Source of the DNA: Nitrosomonas sp.
Lineage (GTDB): Bacteria; Pseudomonadota; Gammaproteobacteria; Burkholderiales; Nitrosomonadaceae
NCBI GenBank assembly: GCA_008015595.1
Contig: SSFW01000051.1
Coordinates: 1-51,526 of the forward strand
Reading direction: 5' to 3'
DNA length: 51,526 nucleotides
Below are positions 22,703 through 33,019 of the stretch, piece after piece. The notes beneath the pieces are model-generated. The model saw nothing but the letters and a program-made list of their open reading frames with translations. It had not been told where the DNA came from and ran no database searches. How positions within the stretch are numbered: position 1 is the first letter of the stretch; each line of letters opens with the position of its first letter. Both the position numbers and the translations under genes were made by a program.

Positions 22703-25700
22703 TTAACTGCGATTATTACGATGTGTGAGTTGATAAAGCACTGGTAGCACGAGAAGGGAAAGAAGTGACTGAGAGACGGTACTGCCAATCATTACAGTTG
22801 CAAGTGTTCTCTGTACTTCTGCGCCCGTGCTTGTGCTAATTGCCATCGGCAAGAAACCAAGTGATTCTACCCAAGTTGTTATAAGAACGGGGCGGAGTCT
22901 TAGTAGAGAGCCGGTTCGAATAGCATCATTGAGTGGAAGTCCTTGTTGTCTGAGATCACGGATAAATGATATCAGCACTAATCCATCTAATACAGCAACG
23001 CCTGACATGGCAATAAATCCTACACCGGCCGAAATCGATAATGGAATATCGCGCAACCATAAGGCAACAATACCACCTGTAATGGCAAGTGGTACAGCGC
23101 TGAAAACGAGTAAACTGTCCCTGAGGCTATTAAGCATCATATATAAGAGAAAAAATACAAGGCCGAGCGCCAGTGGAATAACAATTTGCAAACGCTCTGC
23201 AGCTAAGATTAGCTGCTCGAATTGTCCTCCCCAAGCTAACCAATAGCCTGAAGGAAGCTTAACGCTATTGATAATTTGTTGCTCAGCTTCTGTTACAAAG
23301 CTACCAATATCGCTTCCACGAACATTTGCAGTAATAACGACCCGGCGTTTTCCGTTTTCGCGACTGATTTGATTTGGCCCCTTAACGATTTCTAGGCTGG
23401 CTATTTCCGCTAATGTTACGTAATTGGGTGTAAGCGCAGGTTGAACATTCTGACCAACGGCTGGGATTAAAACTGATGGTAACTTGATCGGTAAACGTTT
23501 CAGTGACTCGATATCACCTCGAATCGCTTCGGGTAATCTAACTTGCAGCTCAAAGCGGCGATCTCCTTCGAAAATAAGTCCTGTAGTTCTACCGCCAATC
23601 GCAATATTGATTGCATCTTGAACGTCATTTCCATTAAGACCATAGCGAGCCATTTTTTCCCGGTCCATTTGAATCGAAAGTACCGGTAAACCGGTAATTT
23701 GTTCAATTCGTACATCTGCAGCACCGGGGACATTTTTAATGATTTTCTCAATTCGCTCGGCGATGGTTAACATGACATCAAGGTCATCACCAAATACTTT
23801 TACCGCTACATCAGCACGCACGCCAGACAATAATTCGTTGAAGCGCATTTGTATCGGTTGCGTAAACTCAAAATTATTACCCGGCACTTCTCGTACGGCC
23901 TTTTCCATAGCGGCAATGAGTTCTTCTTTGTTGCGATATTTGCCAGACCACTCAGATTGAGGTTTGATGATAATAAAAATATCAGCAACGCTGGGCGGCA
24001 TCGGATCGGTAGCGATTTCAGCCGTCCCAATTTTAGAAAATACGCGCTTTACTTCCGAGAATTGCTTGATAGTTTCCTCTAACTCGTTTTGCATTTCGAT
24101 TGCTGTACTAAGACTAGTTCCAGGAATACGAAGAGCATGCAGAGCGATATCTTCTTCATCAAGGTTAGGAACAAACTCGCTACCCATACGAGTGGTCAAT
24201 AATAGAGACAATGTGATGATAACCACAGCGATGGTTACGGTGAGTCCTTTGTTGTTCATCGCGCTATCGAGAGCTGGTGCATAGAGTTTCTTAGCCCAAA
24301 GTACCGCTTTACCTTCTTTTTCCATCATCTTGCCAGAAAGAAATAGCGCTACTGCAGCAGGTACAAATGTGATTGACAAAAAAACAGCCCCGAGTAACGC
24401 CAATAAAACGGTGAAGGCCATTGGATGAAACATCTTTCCTTCCACACCCGAAAGTGCAAAAACAGGTAGATAGACCACCATAATAATTACCTGCCCAAAG
24501 AGCAAAGCACGTCGCACTTCTTTTGAAGCATCAAAAACGATCTCAAAGCGTTCGGCAGTAGTTAGCTCACGCCCTAATTTTTCTTGTTCTAGCGCTAGGC
24601 GTCGAATACAGTTTTCTACAATGATGACTGCACCATCAACAATAATACCGAAGTCAAGCGCACCCAAGCTGAGTAGATTGGCACTGACATTGCTGGCTAC
24701 CATACCGCTGATCGTAAATAGCATGGAAAGTGGGATGATTAGAGCAGTGATGAGTGCAGCACGTAGATTGCCCAGTGCGATAAACAAAACCACGATTACA
24801 AGCGCAGCACCTTCTAGTAGATTATTGGAAACGGTGCTAATGGTTTTATCCACCAAAGTTGTGCGATTGTAAACAGGCGTGGCAGTAATACCCGGAGGCA
24901 AACTGCGATTGATTTCAGCAAGCTTTTCGGCCGCAGCTTGCGAAACCACACGGCTATTTTCTCCAATGAGCATGTGGGCTGTTCCCAGCACGACTTCGTG
25001 GCCGTTTTGTGTGGCTGCACCCGTTCGCAATTCTTTGCCGATTAACACATCCGCTACATTCTTGATACGGATTGGGACACCTTGATTGCTGCCAAGAATG
25101 ATTTCGCCAATTTCAGTCAAATTAGCCACTTGGCCGGGTACTCTAACTAAGTATTGTTCTCCACTTTTTTCGATGTAACCCGCGCCTACATTAATATTGT
25201 TTCGTTCCAGTGCGGTAATGAGATCCTGTAAGGTAAGCCCATAAGAAATCAGTTTCTCAGGGTAGGGCGTTACATGGAATTGCTTCACGTAACCACCAAC
25301 TGAATTGACTTCGGTAATGCCTTTCACCATTCGCATACGCGGTTTGATAATCCAGTCTTCAATTTCTCGTAGATCAGTTGGGGTATATGATGTCCCGTCG
25401 ACTTTGCGTGCATCAGGTTCTGCATCAACCGTCCACATGAAAATTTCACCTAACCCTGTGGAAATGGGGCCCATGGTCGGAACAACGCCGATTGGTAGCT
25501 TCGTTCTAATTTCTTGTAAGCGTTGACTAACAAGTTGCCGGACTAGGTAGATATCGGTTCCGTCTTTAAAAATGACTGTCACTTGCGATAAGCCATAACG
25601 CGATAGAGAACGAGTATATTCAAGGTTAGGCAGCCCAGACATAGCCATCTCGATCGGAAAGGTAATGCGCTGTTCAGCTTCTAGTGGAGAATAGCCAGCG

Positions 25701-25858
25701 GCTGTCGTATTGATTTGCACTTGCACATTGGTAATATCGGGCACGGCATCAATCGGGAGCCTGAAGTAGTTATTCATGCCCAATAGCGCCATGGCCAATA
25801 CAGCAACAAGGATCAATCCACTATGATCAATGGATAGGCGTAGAATGCGCTCAAACAT
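22703..25858 (-). CDS. czcA: CzcA-type heavy-metal RND efflux transporter
   Basis: Inner-membrane proton-driven pump of 1051 aa, the normal length for HME-RND proteins. It forms the core of a tripartite exporter with CzcB and CzcC. The intramembrane signature LGALDFGIIVDGAVIIVEN fits the DFG...DGA...EN pattern of the zinc/cobalt/cadmium subgroup rather than the copper/silver (CusA) one. The N-terminus FERILRLSIDHSGLIL, the periplasmic hairpin PDITNVQVQINTTAAGYSP and PNLDEEDIA are also typical. It is last in the minus-strand operon, 38 nt after czcB. Exact metal specificity cannot be read from sequence. Confidence 0.93.
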   Translation of the reverse strand: MFERILRLSIDHSGLILVAVLAMALLGMNNYFRLPIDAVPDITNVQVQINTTAAGYSPLEAEQRITFPIEMAMSGLPNLEYTRSLSRYGLSQVTVIFKDGTDIYLVRQLVSQRLQEIRTKLPIGVVPTMGPISTGLGEIFMWTVDAEPDARKVDGTSYTPTDLREIEDWIIKPRMRMVKGITEVNSVGGYVKQFHVTPYPEKLISYGLTLQDLITALERNNINVGAGYIEKSGEQYLVRVPGQVANLTEIGEIILGSNQGVPIRIKNVADVLIGKELRTGAATQNGHEVVLGTAHMLIGENSRVVSQAAAEKLAEINRSLPPGITATPVYNRTTLVDKTISTVSNNLLEGAALVIVVLFIALGNLRAALITALIIPLSMLFTISGMVASNVSANLLSLGALDFGIIVDGAVIIVENCIRRLALEQEKLGRELTTAERFEIVFDASKEVRRALLFGQVIIMVVYLPVFALSGVEGKMFHPMAFTVLLALLGAVFLSITFVPAAVALFLSGKMMEKEGKAVLWAKKLYAPALDSAMNNKGLTVTIAVVIITLSLLLTTRMGSEFVPNLDEEDIALHALRIPGTSLSTAIEMQNELEETIKQFSEVKRVFSKIGTAEIATDPMPPSVADIFIIIKPQSEWSGKYRNKEELIAAMEKAVREVPGNNFEFTQPIQMRFNELLSGVRADVAVKVFGDDLDVMLTIAERIEKIIKNVPGAADVRIEQITGLPVLSIQMDREKMARYGLNGNDVQDAINIAIGGRTTGLIFEGDRRFELQVRLPEAIRGDIESLKRLPIKLPSVLIPAVGQNVQPALTPNYVTLAEIASLEIVKGPNQISRENGKRRVVITANVRGSDIGSFVTEAEQQIINSVKLPSGYWLAWGGQFEQLILAAERLQIVIPLALGLVFFLLYMMLNSLRDSLLVFSAVPLAITGGIVALWLRDIPLSISAGVGFIAMSGVAVLDGLVLISFIRDLRQQGLPLNDAIRTGSLLRLRPVLITTWVESLGFLPMAISTSTGAEVQRTLATVMIGSTVSQSLLSLLVLPVLYQLTHRNNRS

Positions 25859-25896
25859 ATTTTTTCCTTGTGAGTTTTCTATCCAGAAAAATTGGC

Positions 25897-27396
25897 TTAA
25901 TGATCATGGCTGGTTCCTGCTTTTTCCATATCAGCCTTAATGGCAAAACTATTGCCTGTTGCATATTGCTCCCCGGCAGACAAGCCTTTGATGATTTCTA
26001 CCATTTTGCCATCACTGCGTCCGAGCTCTAGAGGCCTTGCTTCTAAATAGTCCCCATAGCGACCAAAAACCACTGTCCAATCGCGCAAGGCTTGTAAGGC
26101 TTGTACCGGAACGGCAATAGGCACTTCAATTTCTTCAGAAACAAGTTCGATATTGACGAACATTCCTGGATGCCATCGGCCATCTTGATTATCTAAAATG
26201 ACACGGGCTGTGGCGGTACGAGTTTGCCCTCCAATGAGGGGGGAAACATAAGAGACGATACCGCTGCCTTCTACATCAAATGCAGTCGCTTTGATCGAAG
26301 CTTTCTGACCGATCTTTATGAGACTTAAGTCTTTTGGATAAACCGTAATTGTTGCCCAAACTGAAGCCATATCAGCAAGTGTGAAAATAGTTACATCGTC
26401 TTTAAGCGCAGCACCGAGTGCAATCGTTCTGGTTACAATAAGGCCAGAAATAGGCGCAAGAATTTCATATCGAGTTAGATCTTTTGCTTGTAAGCCAACT
26501 TTAGGCTGCACACCCAATGCACGTAGTTTTTCTGAGGATAAATCAGAAGCAATTTTGGCTTCATTCAGTGCAAGTTGTGCGGCTAGATAATCTTGCTTGG
26601 CTGAGATTTTCTCTTCCCAAAGCAACTTCTCCCTTTCATATACCGTTTGAGCCAGTGCAAGTCGTTTCTGAGCAGCAATATATTGGCTATGTAGATCTGC
26701 CAGAATTTGACTTTCTACGACTGCGAGTACTTGCCCTTTCTTTACAGTTTGTCCAATTTCAAAGTTTACTGCGATAACAACGCCAGGTAGGCGTGGTACG
26801 ACCTGTACCATCCGATCTGGGTTAAGAACAATCTCACCAGGTAATCTAAGGGTAGATTGAATCATTGCTGGCCCCGCAGTTTGGATTTCAACCCCGATCG
26901 TTTTTAACATTTCATTGGTCATTTCCAAGCGAGCTTCAACCTGACTCATTTTCCACCGCATTGTTTTACCGTTCCATTCTGCAGTAATGACTAGTTCAAA
27001 TGAGTGGGGTTCGTTAATGACTTGATCACCTAATAAGTAATCTGCTTCAGGTGAAAAGTAAATGAGTTGTATCGGTGCACCGAGGCGTGATAATGCGATA
27101 GATACTTTTGCAGCAATGGGAGGCAGAGCTTTACCTTTTTCATAAAGATAAATTCGGAATTGAGGCGGAACGCCCTGCTCAAAAATAGTGAGTTCCAAAC
27201 CAAATTCATTGTCGGAAAAGTAGCTGCCGCCCCGTGGTCCGGTATTGGATTGATTGGGTTCAAGTTGCATGGTTTTATTATCAGCAGCTTGCTCGGGTGA
27301 GTTTCCTGGGGATTTATCGACTGTTAGGATCAATGCTCCGAGGACTATGCCCACGATAATAACGATTAAGATTGGAATCAATCGCGCTTTATTCAT
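25897..27396 (-). CDS. czcB: CzcB-type periplasmic adaptor (membrane fusion protein)
   Basis: Adaptor of 499 aa that links the inner-membrane pump with the outer-membrane channel. It has an N-terminal membrane anchor (ILIVIIVGIVLGALIL), an extra N-terminal domain of about 130 residues seen in CzcB-type adaptors, and a lipoyl/hairpin core (VVPRLPGVVIAVNFEIGQTVKKGQVLAVVES with the coiled segment after it). Beta-barrel and membrane-proximal domains follow. The tail GTSHDH has histidines that could bind metal. It starts 27 nt after czcC. Confidence 0.9.
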   Translation of the reverse strand: MNKARLIPILIVIIVGIVLGALILTVDKSPGNSPEQAADNKTMQLEPNQSNTGPRGGSYFSDNEFGLELTIFEQGVPPQFRIYLYEKGKALPPIAAKVSIALSRLGAPIQLIYFSPEADYLLGDQVINEPHSFELVITAEWNGKTMRWKMSQVEARLEMTNEMLKTIGVEIQTAGPAMIQSTLRLPGEIVLNPDRMVQVVPRLPGVVIAVNFEIGQTVKKGQVLAVVESQILADLHSQYIAAQKRLALAQTVYEREKLLWEEKISAKQDYLAAQLALNEAKIASDLSSEKLRALGVQPKVGLQAKDLTRYEILAPISGLIVTRTIALGAALKDDVTIFTLADMASVWATITVYPKDLSLIKIGQKASIKATAFDVEGSGIVSYVSPLIGGQTRTATARVILDNQDGRWHPGMFVNIELVSEEIEVPIAVPVQALQALRDWTVVFGRYGDYLEARPLELGRSDGKMVEIIKGLSAGEQYATGNSFAIKADMEKAGTSHDH

Positions 27397-27423
27397 AATT
27401 TTTCCTTTTAATTCGGTAGCGCT

Positions 27424-28857
27424 TTAATAGTTTTTGCCAGACTGAGTATCATTTGTTTGAGAAGGCGAGATGGTGTCGATTGGTGCCGCAATTAGACGTT
27501 CGATATCATTGATGAGGCGCTGATAATTGGCTAGCGCACGAACATAAAGGAGCTGGTTTTGAAAGAGGACTCGTTGTGAGTCCAATAGCTCCAATAAGCC
27601 GAATTTGCCAAGCTCGTAGCCTCTGCGCATTACGTTAAAGGCGCTTTTGGCGCCAGGTAATATTTCATTCCGCAAAATATTTATTTCATTCCAAGCAGCT
27701 GTCAAAGATTCATAGGACTGTGTAAGCTCGGTTTTTAGTCGAAGCTCTAGCGCTTGGTGTTCATCTTCGGCTTTATTAACACGTACATGCGCTTCTTTTA
27801 AATTACCTTGGTTACGATCGAATAAGGGTAAAGGAATCATGAGTCCCGCAACCGCCGTGGTTCCACCCAATTGTGCGTGATGGACGATACCGGCACTTAC
27901 GGTGAGATTGGGTATGCGGCGCGTTTCTTCTACTTCTACGAGTGCTTTCCGGTGCTCAATATTCTTCATGGCACGGAGTGCCATTGGATTGGACATGACA
28001 AGCTCTTGCAATCGATGAAAGTCAGGAGGAGACGTGGATGTCTCTAAAGACCCTAGCGCTTGATCAAATTGTGGCAACGTACTACCCCACATTAATGCAA
28101 GCCTTTTACGTGCAGAAGCTAAATCGCGTTGCGCTTGTTCCCATTCAATGCGCGCGGCAGAAAGTCCTATTTTAGCTCTGGTTTCTTCAATGGGAGGGAC
28201 TTTTCCAGCCTGTACTCTTAATACAACTTTATCGACTACATTTTGTGCAAGTAATTTAGTTTCCTCTGACAGTTTGAGACGTTCTTGGCCTGCTAATACT
28301 TCGGTGAACACGTTAGCGACCCTTGCAATAATCTCTATTCGCCTGGATTCATAATCTCTTACTGCTAGCTCTTCGTTCAATTGAGCAGCTTGAACTCTGG
28401 CCATTCGTTTGCCGCCTAATTCAAGTAGTTGTCCTATCCTGATTGTAGTGAGCTGCTGAACAACCTCTTGAGCAACTGAATCCGGGGAGTTAATGTCGCC
28501 TCGTAGTTTCTGGATGTTTCCCGGATTTTCAACATTAAATGACAATTCTGGATTTCTGAATAACCCCGCTTGTAATGTTGCTCCCCCTAAAGCGCCGATT
28601 TCCTTGGCTAGCGCAGCTAGTTCCGGATTATGCAGTAAAGTTAAATTGATTGCGTTGATTAATGTAATATTTTTACCATCATCCGCATTTAACTTATTTT
28701 GCTCAGCTACTGTGGTTTTTACCAGGTCATTCATGAATAGCTCAGAATTGGCTTTTGCTGGTTGTAAGCAACTGATTACTGAGAATACCAGCAACCAAAT
28801 AATTTGCTTAGGTAGCAACCAATTTAACCTTAGCCGATTGAGATGTATACAACTCAT
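27424..28857 (-). CDS. czcC: CzcC-type outer-membrane efflux protein (TolC family)
   Basis: Outer-membrane channel subunit of 477 aa with a signal peptide (IIWLLVFSVISCLQPAKA). Two repeated helical TolC regions are visible: LLHNPELAALAKEIGALGG and FRNPELSFNVENP in the first, SAGIVHHAQLGG and GYELGKFGLLELLDSQRVL in the second. It is the first of the three structural pump genes, as in czcCBA operons. The next gene upstream is a CzcI-like protein, 195 nt away. Confidence 0.88.
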   Translation of the reverse strand: MSCIHLNRLRLNWLLPKQIIWLLVFSVISCLQPAKANSELFMNDLVKTTVAEQNKLNADDGKNITLINAINLTLLHNPELAALAKEIGALGGATLQAGLFRNPELSFNVENPGNIQKLRGDINSPDSVAQEVVQQLTTIRIGQLLELGGKRMARVQAAQLNEELAVRDYESRRIEIIARVANVFTEVLAGQERLKLSEETKLLAQNVVDKVVLRVQAGKVPPIEETRAKIGLSAARIEWEQAQRDLASARKRLALMWGSTLPQFDQALGSLETSTSPPDFHRLQELVMSNPMALRAMKNIEHRKALVEVEETRRIPNLTVSAGIVHHAQLGGTTAVAGLMIPLPLFDRNQGNLKEAHVRVNKAEDEHQALELRLKTELTQSYESLTAAWNEINILRNEILPGAKSAFNVMRRGYELGKFGLLELLDSQRVLFQNQLLYVRALANYQRLINDIERLIAAPIDTISPSQTNDTQSGKNY

Positions 28858-29052
28858 GCTATCCCTCTAATATGAAAATACTTAACTTGATGCGGATCCA
28901 ACAGATCTAATTCAGTTGCGTTGAAACCTAACCGGTAATGACTACTAATTTCTACTAACAGCGAAGGAAAGAATCAGTATTCGTATTGATGACGCAATAC
29001 CACAAAGCTGTATTTTGTAGAAACTTTAACTAGATCAACCAGTTTAACTAAA

Positions 29053-29451
29053 CTAGAAAAATGATGTATTTGATGAGATGGGGGGGCGGAGAAAAACTTC
29101 AAGGATTATCTCTGGAAGCAGTTTAGGGTTATTTACTAGTATGGCTTCAATTGAATTAAGAACCATGATAGCGGTGATAATTGGATTGAAGTAGAAGGGC
29201 TGGTATTGTCCGGCAGCATGGAGACAAAGATGGGTGGCCGCATCGATTTCACCATTATCAGAAAGTTCACGATGCAATTCGCGGTGATTCTCAGGATTAG
29301 CTGTAAACAGCTCACTATATCGAAGATGTTCTAGCTCATGGGTGTATACCTTGCTATTAAATGACCAACCTAACGTATTCGTTAGCATGGTTATAATGAA
29401 AAGCAAGCAGACCGTCTTTATTAGACAGGAATGGTAAGGTATAAGAAACAT
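29053..29451 (-). CDS. CzcI-like small exported protein upstream of czcC
   Basis: Protein of 132 aa with an N-terminal hydrophobic signal (CLLFIITMLTNTLGWSF) and a histidine-rich mature part (THELEHLRYSE, NHRELHREL, LCLHAAG). The C-terminus EVFLRPPISS resembles the PP-containing end of CzcI, a small regulatory/periplasmic protein encoded before czcC in other betaproteobacteria. The match rests on size, histidines, position and this tail, not on an alignment. The 195-nt gap to czcC shows no obvious terminator. Confidence 0.5.
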   Translation of the reverse strand: MFLIPYHSCLIKTVCLLFIITMLTNTLGWSFNSKVYTHELEHLRYSELFTANPENHRELHRELSDNGEIDAATHLCLHAAGQYQPFYFNPIITAIMVLNSIEAILVNNPKLLPEIILEVFLRPPISSNTSFF

Positions 29452-29560
29452 AACCTATTTTAATCGATCTGGTTTTTTTAGCGATGCTTATTATAGTATA
29501 GCGTTTGAGTAATCTAGATCACTTTTTTTAAGCGGTACTTCTTTAACCCTATAGCAAAAA

Positions 29561-30160
29561 TCAGAGTACTTCGACGTTTTCATTCAGTAACATGTCAACG
29601 AGTGCAATCAACGGTAGGCCAATTAGTGCATTAGGGTCGTCCCCAGTCATTTTTTCAATCAATGCAATGCCAAGCCCTTCTGCTTTAGCGCTGCCGGCAC
29701 AATGATAGGGCTGCTCCTTTGTTAAGTAATTTTCAATCTGCTGATCACTTAGGAGGCGGAATTTAACAATATAGCGTGTGATATGTTCTTGTAAATGGTT
29801 AGTTCGACTATTTAGAAGGCAAAGTGCGGTATAGAAATTCACTTCTTTTCCTTGCATCATGCTAAGTTGAATTTTTGCTTTAGCATGACTTAACGGTTTT
29901 CCTAGGTGAATATTTCCCATTGCAGCAACTTGATCAGCAGCAATAATGAGCGCATCGGGGTAGGATTGGGCAATCACGCTTGCTTTCTTTTTAGTCAATC
30001 GCATTGCGGTTACTTCTGGCGTTTCAAACGGCAATGGGTTTTCATCGACTTCCGGGCTAACTACCTCAAATGGTAGTTTTAATCGCGATAAGAGCTCTCG
30101 ACGATACTGAGAGCTAGAACCCAAAATAATTTTCGAAGCAGTGATAATTGAACGATTCAC
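29561..30160 (-). CDS. maf: Maf-family nucleotide pyrophosphatase, YceF type
   Basis: House-cleaning pyrophosphatase of 199 aa. The [28 protein letters not shown] start is the Maf signature, with SDQ-equivalent IIAADQV and the [31 protein letters not shown] end. The E. coli YceF branch prefers 7-methyl-GTP, and this protein's C-terminus fits that branch. It is transcribed divergently from yceD, 71 nt away, so the two share an upstream region; the same divergence occurs in many proteobacteria. Confidence 0.92.
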   Translation of the reverse strand: MNRSIITASKIILGSSSQYRRELLSRLKLPFEVVSPEVDENPLPFETPEVTAMRLTKKKASVIAQSYPDALIIAADQVAAMGNIHLGKPLSHAKAKIQLSMMQGKEVNFYTALCLLNSRTNHLQEHITRYIVKFRLLSDQQIENYLTKEQPYHCAGSAKAEGLGIALIEKMTGDDPNALIGLPLIALVDMLLNENVEVL

Positions 30161-30231
30161 AGAAAATTCTTATTATAAATAGATGCGTTGTTTTTGACAC
30201 TGATTTCTAAAAAATATAGCATTGCAATGTT

Positions 30232-30729
30232 ATGGAAAATATTTTTATTATTGACCCTTTAAGTTTTGCTCAGAATAAGAGAATTCGGCATGGTAAAATT
30301 GCAGGGGATAAGTTAGATCGTCTACGTGAATTGATCGATTCTGATGAAGGGTTCGCTTACGTTATTGAGGGCGATACGGATAAACTTGCTAGACCTACTT
30401 TGAGGTTGCAAATAAAAGGAAAAATTGCTGTTCAATGCCAGCGCTGCCTTGATAAGCTAAATCATGAGGTTGATATCGATACGCTATTGATCTTGGCGAG
30501 AAATGCACGTGAGCTTGAGTTATATGATGCGGACAATACGATTGATGCGGTGTTAGCCTTGCATGAGTTAGACATGGGTGCATTAATAGAAGACGAAATT
30601 ATCCTAAGCTTACCTATTTCTCCACGGCATCAAGAGGGGGGGTGTAATAAAGATATTCAATCGATCTTGAAACGTGAGCATAAAGAAAGTCCGTTTTCTT
30701 CGCTTGTATCACTGAAACAAACACATTAA
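30232..30729 (+). CDS. yceD: DUF177 protein YceD
   Basis: Protein of 165 aa with the conserved CxxC of the family in VQCQRCLDKL and a second conserved cysteine near the end (GGCNKDIQ). The DUF177 family is encoded almost always just before rpmF. In plants and bacteria it is implicated in 23S rRNA accumulation. Here it opens the rpmF-plsX-fab operon with rpmF 25 nt downstream. Confidence 0.9.
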   Translation: MENIFIIDPLSFAQNKRIRHGKIAGDKLDRLRELIDSDEGFAYVIEGDTDKLARPTLRLQIKGKIAVQCQRCLDKLNHEVDIDTLLILARNARELELYDADNTIDAVLALHELDMGALIEDEIILSLPISPRHQEGGCNKDIQSILKREHKESPFSSLVSLKQTH

Positions 30730-30754
30730 TCAAATTAATTGGGAGTAGTATTTT

Positions 30755-30937
30755 ATGGCTGTTCAACAGAATAAGAAATCACCATCGAAGCGTGGTATGC
30801 ATCGTTCACATGACTTTCTGACAAATCCACCACTTGCTATTGAGCCGACAACAGGTGAAACGCATTTGCGTCATCATATCAGTCCTTCTGGTTACTATCG
30901 TGGTAGAAAGGTAATTAAAACCAAAAACGATGAATAA
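30755..30937 (+). CDS. rpmF: 50S ribosomal protein L32
   Basis: Basic protein of 60 aa with the typical [20 protein letters not shown] start. The zinc-binding cysteines of some L32 forms are absent (C-minus type), with [21 protein letters not shown] instead. The ribosome site GGGAG is 10 nt before the ATG. It lies between yceD and plsX, the conserved order. Confidence 0.97.
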   Translation: MAVQQNKKSPSKRGMHRSHDFLTNPPLAIEPTTGETHLRHHISPSGYYRGRKVIKTKNDE

Positions 30938-31001
30938 AGCTTTTTAGAGACTTATTTTTCATTATCTTTTTATTGAATAGTATTTTGATAATCAACGCAA
31001 A

Positions 31002-32027
31002 GTGAACATTACTGTAGCGATTGATTGCATGGGAGGCGATCATGGTCCCCATGTTACAGTACCCTCTGCAGCAGAATATTTATTAGCTGATCCAGAAACA
31101 GACATTATATTGGTCGGTATACCTGATGCGATCGAAGCTGAGTTAAAAGCCATTGGTGTATCGTTAAGTACTCGTTTAAGAATCCATGCGGCAAGTGAAG
31201 TAGTTAGTATGGATGAAGTGCCGGCATTCGCTTTACGCTACAAAAAAAATTCGTCGATGCGAGTGGCGATCGATTTGGTCAAAAATGGTGAAGCTTTAGC
31301 TTGTATTAGTGCTGGTAACACGGGTGCGTTATTAGCAACCTCGCGTTTTGTATTAAAAACAATTCCAGGTATTGATCGGCCAGCGCTAGCAGTCGTTTTA
31401 CCGACGATAAAGGGGCATACTTATATTTTAGATTTAGGGGCTAATGTCAATTGTACTGCTGAGCATTTGCTACAATTTGGCGTAATGGGTGCGACGCTAG
31501 TATCTTCTGTTGAGAATAAAAAGATGCCCAGTATCGGTTTGCTTAATATCGGTGAAGAAGATATTAAAGGTAATGAAGTTGTTAAACAAGCCGCGGAGCT
31601 ATTAAGAACAAGTGGTTTAAACTTCTACGGTAATATCGAGGGTGATGATATTTATAAGGGAACTACCGATGTGGTCGTGTGTGATGGCTTTGTGGGGAAT
31701 GTGGCTTTAAAAACTTCTGAAGGGGTGGCGCAAATGTTGGCCACTTTTTTGCGCCAGGAGTTTAAACGAAATGTTTTTACAAAACTTGTCGGTATAGTTG
31801 CGTCACCAGTCATCAATGCTTTTAAGCAGCGAGTTGATCATCGTCGATATAATGGGGCTAGTTTGTTGGGTCTTAGGGGGATTGTGATTAAGAGTCATGG
31901 TTCTGCTGATAAATATGCTTTTACTGCAGCCATTAGGCGAGCAACTGATGAAGTACGTGGAGGTATGCTAAAGCATATTAGCGAGCGAGTGGCTGAATTA
32001 CAGCAAGGCATTGGAAAAAATAATTAA
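31002..32027 (+). CDS. plsX: Phosphate acyltransferase PlsX
   Basis: Peripheral membrane enzyme of 341 aa that converts acyl-ACP to acyl phosphate, the first step of phosphatidic acid synthesis with PlsY. The N-terminus [12 protein letters not shown] is diagnostic, and [11 protein letters not shown] and [10 protein letters not shown] are family motifs. The start is GTG at 31002. It is followed by fabH after 16 to 25 nt, depending on the fabH start. Confidence 0.96.
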   Translation: MNITVAIDCMGGDHGPHVTVPSAAEYLLADPETDIILVGIPDAIEAELKAIGVSLSTRLRIHAASEVVSMDEVPAFALRYKKNSSMRVAIDLVKNGEALACISAGNTGALLATSRFVLKTIPGIDRPALAVVLPTIKGHTYILDLGANVNCTAEHLLQFGVMGATLVSSVENKKMPSIGLLNIGEEDIKGNEVVKQAAELLRTSGLNFYGNIEGDDIYKGTTDVVVCDGFVGNVALKTSEGVAQMLATFLRQEFKRNVFTKLVGIVASPVINAFKQRVDHRRYNGASLLGLRGIVIKSHGSADKYAFTAAIRRATDEVRGGMLKHISERVAELQQGIGKNN

Positions 32028-32052
32028 ATTAAGCTCTTATTGAGTGATAAAA

Positions 32053-33015
32053 ATGGCAATGTATTCAAAAATCGCTGGAACTGGTAGCTATTTACCAGAG
32101 AAAATTCTGACTAATATTGAGTTAGAAAGTATCGTGGATACAAGTGATGAGTGGATACAAACTCGAACTGGCATTGCTCAGCGACATATTGCAGCAGATG
32201 ATCAAATGGCGAGCGACCTTGCCTTAGCGGCCAGCCGTCGAGCACTAGATGCAGCAAATCTTAAAGCACAGGATATCGATCTGATCATCCTTGCTACGAC
32301 TACCCCAGATATGATTTTCCCAAGTACGGCCTGTATTTTGCAAGAAAAACTCGGTATTACCGATGGTCCTGCATTTGATGTACAAGCTGTTTGCAGTGGT
32401 TTTATATATGCGCTTGCAACAGCGGATATGTTTGTTAGCTCGGGAAAAAGTAAGAATGCCCTTGTGGTTGGTACGGAGATATATTCGCGTATTATTGATT
32501 GGAAGGATCGGAGCACATGCGTATTGTTTGGTGATGGTGCCGGTGCGGTTGTGTTGTCGCAAAGTGAACAACCGGGGATACTCTCAAGCCATTTACACGC
32601 GAATGGGGGTTACAGCAAGATACTAGCTGCACCCGGCAGTATTTCTGGAGGAAAGATTCAAGGAACGCCTTTTATTGCAATGGAAGGGAACACGGTATTC
32701 AAGTTTGCGGTTAAAGCACTGGAAGAAGCGGCAATTGAATCTTTGGCAGCTAATAATTTGCAAGCCTCTGATATCGATTGGTTTATACCGCATCAAGCTA
32801 ATATTCGTATCATTAAATCGACAGCTCACAAGCTTGGAATACCGATGGAGAAAGTAGTCACAACGGTAGATCGACATGGTAATACTTCAGCTGCATCCGT
32901 GCCCCTTGCTTTAGATCTTGCAGTCCGTGATGGACGTATTCAGCCAGATCAATATGTTCTTCTAGAAGGAGTAGGTGGCGGTTTTACATGGGGATCTATA
33001 TTGCTTCAGTGGTGA
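32053..33015 (+). CDS. fabH: Beta-ketoacyl-ACP synthase III
   Basis: Condenses acetyl-CoA with malonyl-ACP to start fatty acid synthesis. The catalytic triad is visible: C114 in [10 protein letters not shown] in [11 protein letters not shown] and N in [10 protein letters not shown] place the start at ATG 32053 ([15 protein letters not shown]); GTG 32044 is also in frame and ATG 32059 is possible. The length (320 aa) is usual. The fabD start lies 4 nt after the stop. Confidence 0.95.
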   Translation: MAMYSKIAGTGSYLPEKILTNIELESIVDTSDEWIQTRTGIAQRHIAADDQMASDLALAASRRALDAANLKAQDIDLIILATTTPDMIFPSTACILQEKLGITDGPAFDVQAVCSGFIYALATADMFVSSGKSKNALVVGTEIYSRIIDWKDRSTCVLFGDGAGAVVLSQSEQPGILSSHLHANGGYSKILAAPGSISGGKIQGTPFIAMEGNTVFKFAVKALEEAAIESLAANNLQASDIDWFIPHQANIRIIKSTAHKLGIPMEKVVTTVDRHGNTSAASVPLALDLAVRDGRIQPDQYVLLEGVGGGFTWGSILLQW

Positions 33016-33019
33016 AAAA

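Noticed and set aside
22827-25526. Several plus-strand open frames of 68 to 139 codons opposite czcA (22827-23246, 23964-24284, 24621-24872 and others)
   Set aside because: They lie antisense to a full-length, well-conserved transporter, have no recognisable domains or ribosome sites, and their codon pattern follows from the opposite strand.
32975-33019. Extended N-terminus of FabD
   Set aside because: These 15 codons overlap the fabH coding end and are not part of the conserved FabD start, which begins at ATG 33020.
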